64,000 nucleotides of DNA from Mugil cephalus. Lineage: Eukaryota; Chordata; Actinopteri; Mugiliformes; Mugilidae. Position numbers and translations under genes: made by a program. Of the stretch, positions 23,401 to 32,562 are shown piece by piece. Within the stretch, counting starts at the first letter, position 1. Each line of letters begins with the position of its first letter. A model generated the notes under the pieces. The model searched no databases, was not told where the DNA came from, and was given only the letters and a program-made list of their open reading frames with translations. The stretch spans positions 16,599,001 to 16,663,000 of the forward strand of contig NC_061779.1 in NCBI RefSeq assembly GCF_022458985.1, in the 5' to 3' direction.

Positions 23401-26007
23401 AATTTATATCATTGAATCTGACATTTTTTCTTTTAAACCCAGTTTTCCGTAGATAACATTAAGGTCTGTTGCATTAAATCCACCTCATGCTCACAGCGAG
23501 TCCTCGGTATCCGCCCAGGAAATGTTACTCCACTTTCTCTGAGTGGAGACGTGAAGGATATATGATAAATGGAGGCTAACAGATTAGAGAGGCTGCATCG
23601 GTCCCCTTGGGATGCTGGTTACCTGGCAACCCACAGCCAGGACTCACACCTCCAAGAATGTGATTCATGCCTTCAGTATGTTCAGGACGTGCAGACGAAG
23701 CTTTGCTCTTGGCTGTCCTCTGTTGTCGACCCACCATATTGCAGCAGTAATGCCAAATCTGAACCAAGTAAAATCTGAATCCTTGAGATGTTTCAATTTA
23801 CTAAGTTGTGTTATAACGTTAGCGAAGACAATAAGAGTCTAGTTTGTAGCATTCAAGCGTTTTCCAGCAGCAAAAACTCGAGAAGTGGTGTGAATACGAA
23901 TATTTACCAGCATTTGATGCCTCTTTGATGACCAAATCCTTCACTCTTTCTTGTGTTGCTGAGCAACCAAGGACAAATGGTGAAAAGCTCCAAGTGTCGG
24001 TCTGCCGCAATCTGTTGTGTAATATGCGCTCTGCTGCTTACACGTAAAGTCGAGTGTAGAGTTTTATTCACACCGCCGACATCACAGTTAAGTTTCAAAT
24101 GGTCTGCTGTGTTCGGAAAAACCCTCCTAACCTTCAGCTCTCCCCTCGAATACTCTTTGAGTAAAAGGGAGTAGATCGTGTTGACTGAGGTAACAGTAGG
24201 AAGTTGGACATTTCTACGTGTCATCGTGGGCGCTAGCTGCAGTCACAGTGTGTGAGATACATCTTTTGATATGGCGAAACAAAGCAAGTCGAACCCCTAG
24301 ATCCTCTGTCTCTCAGCCAGCACTCTTCACACTGAAGATGCTTTAATTAAAATTCCTCACATACCCCCCCACACCCCCACCTCCCACCCCTCCAGCAGCT
24401 GCCTCTACTGAAAAGGCCTGAATACAGTAAGGCCGATCTTTGTCTGCAGACAGCTGGGGCAGACATAGCATATAAGAGTCTCACTTCACAATAATCTGCA
24501 CAGCCTGAGAGACTGACCTTCTCGGCTCCTGGAATAAATGAGCTGTTTGTAGCATCAACAAGAGCCCGGAGAAACATCATAGTGTTTGAGAGAAGTGCTG
24601 TCCCAGCTCAGCCTCGGGCCTTTGCCCTTCTCTGAGCTGCTGAGGAGGGACCCGGCTCCAACGAGGGTCTCGTCCCAAAGCGGAATGATTGAAACCACTC
24701 AGAGTCGCGCAGGTCCATTAAATCCACGGCCACAGAGCCAGAGGCCTGGTGTCTGTGATTGGAGGCGCTGCCCTACAGATTGATTCTTTTAAGAGGCTTA
24801 TAAATGTTGTATGTTACGCTGCTGCAGGGCAGGAGGCCTCATGTCCGGGCAAACTGAGGTGACAGTCTCATGAGGTACTTCACCCTTCGGTTCGGCGTCA
24901 CACTCTCCTATTGTTTGCATTTTTAAAGACAAATGCAAGAGAATAATTGCCCGTTTATTTACTCTTCTTGAGAGAGGGGGTTTCAGTAAACAAGCTTGTT
25001 TCTGCAGAGGACTAATGGCGCGTTAATAAGGTTCAGGGGCGGTGAGTCTCCACAGTGAGGCAGGCGTGTTTTATGTGCGCGGCCTCTGGGGCACGCAAGC
25101 ATCTGATTTTCCAATATACCAGAGTCTTTTTTATTTCTACTCCTTATTATAATGGGGAATGTTGCCATGGTAGCCAACCTTGACAGTGTGCCCCGGCGTG
25201 GCAGGTGGCATCATTTGGAAGCAAATGTGTTTAACTGGAACACATGATGTTAAGGCTCGGAGATTTTTGGTCAGTGATAACGTTTAAGAAATGAATCCTT
25301 CTGATGTTCTCATTATTTGATACGGACATTCATATTTCACAGAGGGTGAATCCTGATCACTTATTGTTTGCTCCGTGCTTCCATTCGCCACAAATGAATT
25401 TTTAATGAACTGTTTGATGAAATTACATGTAACAGCCCCCCGTGATACTTGTATCACCGCGAACAAAGCCAAATTGTGGTCGCTGCGTCGGTTTATGAGC
25501 CTCCGATGACACTCCTGGTCTTTATTTTGGGTTTTATACGAACACGGCGAGGATTTAGAATCGAGACACTGTTTGTCTATAACCAAACTCAACAAGGTAT
25601 TAGAGTGGATGAGTGGAGAAAGTGTCCCTCTAGAGACGCCATCAATCAACCACCCTCGACATCAAAGCCACGCTCAACAGTTCACTCAACCTCAGCCCAA
25701 AGCCTCAATCAGGGAAATGACATTAGCCCTGAAGAAGGGCTCATCTACAGCCCGAGCATCACGGGTGACACTATAATCCTATTCCCTTTCCCCGCAGATG
25801 CTGCACAACAAGCACGTGATGGTCCGAGTGGGCGGAGGCTGGGAGACCTTTGAGAGCTACCTGCTTAAACACGACCCGTGCCGCATGCTCCAGATCTCCC
25901 GAGTGGAGGGCAAGATGTCCCCCATCGGCGGCAAGTCCCCCAACATCAAGGACCTCGCCCCCGACAGCTACCTGGTGGTGGCGGCGCACTACCGCAGCAA
26001 GAAGTGA
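15220..26007 (+). CDS. gas2: Growth arrest-specific protein 2, complete coding region
   Basis: Cytoskeletal linker that binds actin through a calponin-homology (CH) domain and microtubules through a GAS2-related (GAR) domain. It is induced in quiescent cells and linked in mammals to apoptosis. Join(15220-15364,17521-17651,21212-21353,22522-22585,22712-22922,23011-23118,25798-26007) gives 336 residues with every phase matching (human 313). The CH domain spans about residues 35-160 ([51 protein letters not shown]). A Pro/Ser-rich linker follows at about 180-220. The GAR domain spans about 232-297, with [15 protein letters not shown] and [20 protein letters not shown]. The extra length is mostly the linker. 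Glu304 occupies the place of the Asp cut by caspases in mammalian GAS2. The paralogue (a or b) is not resolved. Confidence 0.95.
17521..17651 (+). CDS. gas2: gas2 coding exon 2
   Basis: Acceptor ctgctcag ends at 17520; donor gtacag at 17652. Encodes [20 protein letters not shown] of the CH domain, then a variable stretch ending PVPGNGK. Preceded by a (TA)n tract and a T-run at about 17405-17453 in the intron. Confidence 0.95.
21212..21353 (+). CDS. gas2: gas2 coding exon 3
   Basis: The phase-matched acceptor is gtagcag ending at 21211, not the nearer ggag; it gives [20 protein letters not shown], aligned with human [20 protein letters not shown]. Donor gtaagt at 21354. Holds the core CH sequence [20 protein letters not shown]. 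Confidence 0.92.
22522..22585 (+). CDS. gas2: gas2 coding exon 4
   Basis: Acceptor ttgttgtag ends at 22521; donor gtatgt at 22586. A short 64-base exon giving [20 protein letters not shown], identical to human except for the final residue. Confidence 0.95.
22712..22922 (+). CDS. gas2: gas2 coding exon 5 (Pro/Ser linker)
   Basis: Acceptor gtctag ends at 22711; donor gtaagt at 22923. Starts with [17 protein letters not shown], like human, then a long low-complexity Pro/Ser/Thr tract, and ends [11 protein letters not shown] (human KKSTGNLLDDA). The tract is about 23 residues longer than in human. Confidence 0.95.
23011..23118 (+). CDS. gas2: gas2 coding exon 6
   Basis: Acceptor gttacag ends at 23010; donor gtgagt at 23119. 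36 codons in phase 0. First half of the GAR domain: [20 protein letters not shown] then [13 protein letters not shown]. Confidence 0.95.
23119..25797 (+). other. gas2 last intron with possible conserved element
   Basis: A 2.7 kb intron. A C-rich tract lies at 24365-24395. The part from about 24560 to 25290 has balanced composition with ordered, non-repetitive words and looks like conserved non-coding DNA. No coding frame in it resembles a protein. Confidence 0.45.
25798..26007 (+). CDS. gas2: gas2 terminal coding exon
   Basis: Acceptor ccccgcag ends at 25797; TGA at 26005-26007. Second half of the GAR domain ([18 protein letters not shown]), then [11 protein letters not shown] and the C-terminal [12 protein letters not shown]. 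Human ends YLVVSASYKAKKEIK, three residues later. Confidence 0.96.
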   Translation: MLHNKHVMVRVGGGWETFESYLLKHDPCRMLQISRVEGKMSPIGGKSPNIKDLAPDSYLVVAAHYRSKK

Positions 26008-27330
26008 GGACTGTTTCAACGTCCCGTTAGTTAGTGAAGAGGACACGGAGCGTGACTTTGTGCAGCGGTTAACTCCGTAGCTGAATGAGGTGGAGGATAT
26101 GGCTTCGTGACACATCTATGTAAATATCAGAGCTACAGCACAGCGGCATTGATGAAAAACACACTTGTGTGATAATATCGCGGGTTAAAGGTCATTCGTG
26201 GGTGTTTGTGATTAGATTAAGCCTGGACTCTGGATATGGCTTTTTTTTTGTTTTGTTTTACGACTTTTGCAAAATTGTAAACTGCTTAGAAACTTGTGTT
26301 GATCTTTACAATATCTAATGGGCTGACTGGGTGCAAGAGAAGTTGTAGATTTTCTTCTTTTTGAATCTTTTATTGTATCTGAAGCAATATATCCCTCAGT
26401 AGAGCGAGTGTTTTCGGTCTTTGACACGTTGTCACGGAGGCCTACGGTGCATATGTGTATTTGTACTTGTCAGAAACAGCAAAGAGCAACTTTTTGGATA
26501 GAATTAGGTAAGTGGTGGGAATTGTTGCACCTTTAGGACGCCATCAATCCTTGGCAACCTGATATGTGTTTCTTGGTTTGTTTGTGTGCTAGTAGAGAGG
26601 AAGTAGACCCTCTTCCCATGTTTAAATCTGAAACTAGACCGATAACGTTATTCTAAATGCATAAATACATTGGCTCGAGTAAAAGACAAACTTAAAACTC
26701 ATTTTAACTGGGAGATTTGAAGGAAAATTGAAGACCTATCACAGAAAATAACCAAAGTCTTACTGCATAAAGAGTGTTAGGTATTGTTGTACAATCTAAG
26801 TCTAAATCTCTAAATCCCTCAGAGAACTGAACATCTATTATATAATGTTTTGCTACGTCTTTTAAGGGCTCGCAGAATGCATCAGTGCTCACGTTGTTAA
26901 TACCTTGAATAACTATGCAATACATTTTTATACTTTTATAATTTTAATTGTATTATTCATCTTTAGAAAAGCTCCTGTGTTATATAATTTCTAATGTAAG
27001 AACACAGACAATCACTTGTACAATTCAACCTCATTGTTTTCTGATTGATGAGTAGACTCCAGTAGATTTACCCGGTTGAGGTTCAGCCTGTTTGTTGTGC
27101 GGTACTGACCTCTAGAGGTAGTGAAAGTAACCTGTTTCTTGCCATTTAGAGATATACTGTAAATCACTGCATTATAATTTAGTAATTTGATTATTACTGA
27201 AATAAATTTAATGTTGGTTTGGTATCACTGGTTGAGCGAATTAACATATAACCCTGTACGTGCAGTGCTGAGATCACATTTCTGTGTCGTTAGATGTAAA
27301 AATTTAATAAATTCTCAGATTGTGTAACTT
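26008..27330 (+). other. gas2: gas2 3' untranslated region (candidate)
   Basis: AT-rich sequence after the stop with AATAAA at 27201-27206 and again at 27306-27311, consistent with two alternative polyadenylation sites about 1.2-1.3 kb after the stop. Confidence 0.5.
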
Positions 27331-28299
27331 CACAATCACGTCTCCTTTTGTCTGAGTATTTTTAAAAGAACATTTTTTTTTATGAGAAAAAGCTCAAATG
27401 TTACTGAGGACTCAGCTGCTTTGAAATTTAAAGCTTTTTAATGTACATTAGACCAAAAACTATTTGTAAAGGAACACATCGTTCTTTTTTAATTTCACAA
27501 TTTGATCACAGTGCGTGATAGTTCATTCGTCTGAGTCACGGGATAAAAACTGAGCCTCATGACAACACATCTCCAATCAAGGAAAATCCTAAAACATGAG
27601 TAATGTTTTGACTTCAGGGTGACGAATGACACATGTTCTACTACTGTTTGTATAAATACGCCCTGAGCTCAGCTTCAGCTCGGGAAGCATAGCTGCTGTT
27701 CATCAATAAGACGGCCCACATCAGCTGAGAGCTCAGCTGATCCATTCACTGACAAATCTCATTCGGGGAGGGGGGTCCTTGTTTACGCTTCCTCTGCAAG
27801 CAGCTTTGCATCCCACCTCCACACAAGCTCCTCCCTTTCTTGCTCGGTCTGACTTAATCAGATTATTTCTGTGTTTTTGCTTCTGCTCTCCCATAATAGA
27901 GCAAGCGCTGCCAAAATATAACTTCCTGCAGATGGAAGTAAGATGTTTTGACTTCAGTGATGCTGACATCATTTCAGAAGCTGGAAGAGGCAACACTGTT
28001 TCTAAAATGTTTTGTATATTTCTTTGATAGTGAACATGAGTTAACACTTACAGACATCTGGGCCTCATAAACTTGTCATTTCATCTGTCATAAGTACTGG
28101 GTTATGGTCTTATGATCACATATAGACTTAAATGTGCACATCTGACAAAAAAAAAGTTTTTGGTCGACTCTATAATGTATTCATGCAAATAACAGCACTT
28201 ATTAATTTATCCAATTGTAAGAACTATCTGTATCAGATCACTTTTCTATGAAACTGTAAGTCTAGACATGAAATCCACGCGTCAGTAGCAGAAACGTGA
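27331..28299. other. Intergenic gap between gas2 and svip
   Basis: The two genes converge here. No gene seen. It contains a pair of CAGCTG E-boxes at 27722-27727 and 27734-27739 and otherwise plain AT-rich sequence. Confidence 0.5.
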
Positions 28300-29510
28300 T
28301 TTATTGTAGCAAATTACATTGGCTAGATTTCCTGTCCTACAAAAAGGCAAGAGCACCGGAAGCATTTAAGAATCAAGAAAAGGCTGTAAGAAATGCACTC
28401 AATGAAGAAAGTGTATCAAGTAAATATTCCGTGCGTATTTTCCTTCCTCCGGCTCCTTCCTGTTTCCACTGTAGATGACACAAATCGTCCAACATAACAG
28501 CGTAGGCAAACACATTCGACAAATATTGACAGACCGTGTACAAATATGTGTCTATCTAAAGTTTCACTTTGTGTTGTGGTAAATCATAAAAACACACACA
28601 CTTCATATCCTGTTTAAATTAAGCAGTCATCACCAGTCGTAGTGTTGTGCATACATTATAATTCAATAAAACAAACTCAAACTGTGCAAAGAAAAAAAAA
28701 ACACGGGCTCTGTTAAAGCAGGGTAAAGACTAATGTAAAGTGCGATGGGTTGTGTGCACAAGGTTAGAATGGGCTCAGCCACTTCTCATTTTTTCTGTGT
28801 GTATAATGTTTTGCTTTTTTACATAATTCACCAGTGTCCCACAGCTATTGCTCTTGTCGTCAACTACGCAGTTTGTGCTTTACAAACCGAGTCCTTTCAA
28901 TTAGAAACCTCTCAGCACAACATTAGAAAGGCTTTAGAAAAGTGGTAACCGAGTGGCAGGTGTACTGCAACAAAACCATAAAGCTGCATTAGACTTTGTG
29001 TTGGCAAAAGACAGAGCCCTAAACAAAGTCAGTGAGTCTTGCCAGGGTACTGAGTAATAGGTTTTCTGATAAGTCAAACAAAAGGCGACGTGAGCGTTAA
29101 CGGATATAGAGTGACTCTTGTTCCTCTGTAAAAAAAAATTTTAAAAAAATAAAATGTTGAGAACTGCTATGTCCTCAAATACAACTACACTTCAGTCTGT
29201 TCTGTCCTTCCATATTATCTAATGCACATCACTGCTTCGTCTAATAAGTTGTCAAATAAAACTAATATAGAACATATATTTGCTGGATTATTTTGTCACC
29301 CTCTAACTCATCTAAACTGGCTTGTGTGACTTTGCAAGTAGTGTTTGCAATAACGTTGTTTTGCATGAAGCTTGAAGACCCATTACATGATAAAAATAGC
29401 CAAAAAAAAAAATAAAAAGAGTAAAATAGACAGCAGTTCCAACATCCTTCAAGTCACCTTTTAGTAATACTTCATGATGTTTTGTGCATCAAGCTTCAGC
29501 GTCAAGATTT
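28300..29510 (-). other. svip: svip 3' untranslated region (candidate)
   Basis: A minus-strand AATAAA (TTTATT at 28300-28305) is the nearest one I could find downstream of the svip stop, implying a 3'UTR of about 1.2 kb. Shorter forms are possible. Confidence 0.3.
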
Positions 29511-29525
29511 TCAGCCCACCTGCCA
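29511..29525 (-). CDS. svip: svip terminal coding exon (five codons)
   Basis: Acceptor tttttctctacag ends at 29526; encodes WQVG then TGA. Joined to exon 3 it gives LRWQVG, aligned with human LRWTVS. Only 15 coding bases, so easily missed by gene finders. Confidence 0.87.
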   Translation of the reverse strand, partial: WQVG

Positions 29526-31160
29526 CTGTAGAGAAAAACAAATGGGAACATAAAGTTACAACCATGTATAAAGTTCAAGAAATACCCCTAGATGTGTACA
29601 CACACGCACACATATATATATATTCTTCAAGCTCTGTGCTTCTGCGTACATAAACTAAATAAACACATAATGAATTCCACATTGCATTGTTTTTTTTCAA
29701 ACAAACTAAAAACATACAAAAACATCTTCTTTACCGGCCGATCACGCCTGAAGAAACATTGGAAATTGTAAATTTGCAGTTTGGAGAAACTAACCCTCAA
29801 CCCGCCGCCTCCCGACGCGGAGGTCGTCATTACTTGTTTCTCAACCTCTTCTTGTTTTTTTTTTTTTCTTTCGACTGCTTCCGGATTCTTAACTCCCCTA
29901 TACGCTGTCTGGAGAGAGAAACGGACACAAGATCAAGAAACCAACTGGCCATAGCTTTAATGTAAGAGTGTTTATGTTGTTTAAGACCCTGTTCCTACAT
30001 TAAAAAAATATATACAAGCAGTCTCCAAAGCATGCATGTGTTTTTCCAAGAGCGCTTTGAATACATTACTTTACCACAACATTTTAAGAAGCACAAGGCA
30101 TGTTCAGTCACAACTAGCAAGAGGGCATCCAACTGCCAAAAAAGGCAGTGCAGCTAGAGGATGGTGCGGTGCCGTTTACTGAAACTGTGGGTTAGAGTCC
30201 AGTGTGATTATTCAGGGTGTCAGGAGATTTAATTACGGGAAAACAGTGACTTGGAGCAGAAAGTTGAGGTTACGGCTCAGATAATCCTTGCCAAGAAGAA
30301 GAGCTTTCATGTTGGTCTATGACATCTTACCTTGTTAGAACTTTATCATGGCTCTTACGGGTTTGCAAGTGGCTTTTCTGCACAATGAAAAATTACTCAC
30401 CACACTGTAAAGTAGCTCCACCCTAAACGGGTGTATGCATTTACTAAAAAAAAAAAAAAAAAGCTAAAATGCTTCACCGCAACCAGTTTATTGTGTCCGA
30501 ACACTACAAGCACAATGCAATAAAGCTTTGGTCAAGCTTTTGTGTTAATTTGTATGTGTAGTTTTAACTATTCACTAGTAAGGAGTTTTAAAAAAAAGCG
30601 GAAGAAGTGCACACATTACAGTCAGCAATAAACCCCACATTTATGATTGTAAGAGAGATTACAACGTGTCTAATACATGAGCTGTTGCTATATGTAACTC
30701 ATAATGTGGCAAGTCTACAATCTTATCAGTGTTTCGTCACACATGGTCAACATAACGCAGTCACTGACCTCTTTCTGTCTCTTCTCGGCAGCTTCGGCCA
30801 AATGTCTTCTCCTCGTCTCCTGTAAACACAGTAAACGTGTGAGCCAGAGCTGACCATGTTGGGCCTGGGGCAGAGTTAACATGCCGCCGTCCACACAGTC
30901 AGGCTCAGCAGAGACAACGCCTCCTGCACATTACCTAGTAGGGCCTCACACAGCGCCGCAAGCCATGGATCACATTTATGTGGATTTAATCAACACTGAA
31001 CAACTTTTTATTATTATTCACACTGGAAAAGAAATAAAGCTATTCGACCTATTGAGAGACAAAATTGGTTATAAAATGTTTCAGTAAATGAACTTACAGG
31101 ATCCGGGGTGACAACAACGTCGCCCGCTCCTCCACCAAGGCACGGTAAGCACATCCCCAT
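29511..31160 (-). CDS. svip: Small VCP/p97-interacting protein, complete coding region
   Basis: Short membrane-anchored inhibitor of ER-associated degradation that docks on the N domain of the AAA ATPase VCP/p97. Minus-strand join of 31160-31098, 30819-30769, 29908-29795 and 29525-29511 gives 80 residues, all GT/AG and in phase (human 77). It begins MGMCLPCLGGGAG: Gly2 suits N-myristoylation, with Cys4 and Cys7 as palmitoylation candidates. The VCP-interacting motif R-x5-AA-xx-R is intact in RRHLAEAAEKR. It is followed by the basic helix YRGVKNPEAVERKKKK and the tail GGGGLRWQVG (human EGGLRWTVS). The order gas2-svip matches the human locus. The exon 3 lysine run is encoded by a 13-base homopolymer. 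Confidence 0.93.
29795..29908 (-). CDS. svip: svip coding exon 3
   Basis: Acceptor tctccag ends at 29909; donor gttagt from 29794. 38 codons, from TAYRGVKNPEAVERKKKK to GGGGLR. The open frame continues into the intron, so only splicing to exon 4 restores the family ending. Confidence 0.9.
29855..29867. repeat. 13-base homopolymer inside svip coding exon 3
   Basis: T13 on the plus strand (A13 in the transcript) encodes the lysine run of SVIP. Confidence 0.95.
29909..31097 (-). other. svip introns 1 and 2
   Basis: Introns of 278 bases (30820-31097) and 860 bases (29909-30768) flank exon 2. No other gene seen; an A-run lies at about 30446-30462. Confidence 0.6.
30769..30819 (-). CDS. svip: svip coding exon 2 (VCP-interacting motif)
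   Basis: Acceptor gtttacag ends at 30820; donor gtcagt from 30768. Exactly 17 codons, ETRRRHLAEAAEKRQKE, containing the complete R-x5-AA-xx-R motif. Confidence 0.95.
31098..31160 (-). CDS. svip: svip coding exon 1
   Basis: ATG at 31158-31160; 21 codons, MGMCLPCLGGGAGDVVVTPD plus Pro; donor gtaagt (31097 downward). Carries the lipid-anchor signal (Gly2, Cys4, Cys7). Confidence 0.93.
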
Positions 31161-32522
31161 ACTGGAGTTTTAATTCCAGGCGGTAAAAGGCAACGTAGAA
31201 ATAAGTTATCAGTGTGTCCGGTTAGCCTAACTAGCCACCTAACTACCTGGCGGGTGGTTTTTAATTGCCGGCTTGGTATTTAAGACAACAGAAGCGGCAG
31301 CTGCTACTCCCAGCAGCGGCTCCTCGGACATACCGTTACCGTTAGCTGATAGCGGCTCCTCTTAGCTACCGGGGCAGCAGCATCCTAGCTAACGGCTAGC
31401 ATGTGCTACCACTACAAGCCAGGCTATCTTCTCCAAGCCGCATAATAAATTATTTCTCCTCACACCTCTTGTTCAGTCGCAGCGGCATTTTTTGGGAAAT
31501 TGCAGTTTAAAAAGTTGGACGCACAAGCGAAATATTTTTCCCCTCTGAATTTTTGTTTTGGTCCGTGTACAGCTGACTGACAAATCTACTGAGATGTGTT
31601 CAACAATGATACGGTAGTGAATGCTGTTGCCGTCTGCTACTAGCATGTTGTAACCCGAAGGGTATCCAAACTGTCACCTCAGCGATTTAAATAAGATATT
31701 GCTACACGTTTGTATCTGTTTCCATCGTTGCTTCAATCTGTATTTGCTCTTTTTATTTATTCTTGTTCGTTGTGGAATAATGTGGGTGGCAGGTCCTTGA
31801 ATGTAACTCGCTGATAAGGGGCGTGTCTCTGAGGGGTCCAATGGCACCACCTTGTGGCGAGACTGGGCTAAGTGTCACCATGGTAACGATAATATGATAC
31901 ACGCATGGCTGCTGATGGGTATTTCAGTAAGTCACCTATTACCAACACAATAAGTGCAGATGTAATCAGAGTGTAGCCGACTAAATAAATTTCCTGGATA
32001 TATTAACATAGAAATAATATACTTGAGTAGGTCTATGGTAAACATGTCTTGCCAACGAAAAAATAAATAAATAAAGAATAAGAAAAAATACTTTAATTAA
32101 TAAAATTAATAGAAAATATGATTACCTACATTTTCACAAATGTATTTAGCTTTCAAGATAACAGATCAAGTCAAGACAGAGTCAATAGGCTTCTCTTGTT
32201 GCAGTTTGTTGTCACTTGCACATCGTAACGAGAAATCCCTGTGTGAAATGAGTGATTCTCCGTACAGCAGTTTGGCCCAATCAATATCCTACAATCAATA
32301 GTCTGAGAGTTTAATGTTGTACCATTCTTTGGCTGACAACACTTCAAACTCCACCCATTCATCTTCGCTGCAGTGCCCGGGCTATTTTACAGCTCAAAGT
32401 GCCTCACTGTGGGAATGTCAGGTCCATGAGATTGCACAGCTTTTTTTTTTGCAGCTGAACTGCAGTTATCATACAGATACTAATTGATGGTGGGTTTATA
32501 ACTGGAGGTGTGAGTACATGCG
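31161..32522. promoter_or_regulatory. svip upstream region, facing the first candidate ano3 exon
   Basis: The 300 bases above the svip start are rich in short GCTAGC/TAGCTA words and CpG and probably hold its promoter. The rest is AT-rich. About 1.36 kb separates the svip ATG from the ATG of the upstream candidate ano3 exon on the other strand. Confidence 0.4.
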
Positions 32523-32562
32523 ATGGACGTCTCGGTGTCAAAGGCTCTTGGCACCTCCCCAG
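32523..32562 (+). CDS. ano3: Candidate alternative ano3 first coding exon
   Basis: ATG at 32523 opens 13 codons ([13 protein letters not shown]) and ends in phase 1 at a good donor (CCAG|GTAGGT). The next candidate exon at 35350 continues in phase. Assignment to ano3 rests on phase and position, not on a remembered homologue. Confidence 0.45.

Noticed and set aside
29627..29830. svip ending with the intron-encoded tail instead of WQVG
   Set aside because: The family ends LRW-x-V; a perfect acceptor and WQVG-stop lie 270 bases further on. Kept only as a possible retained-intron isoform.
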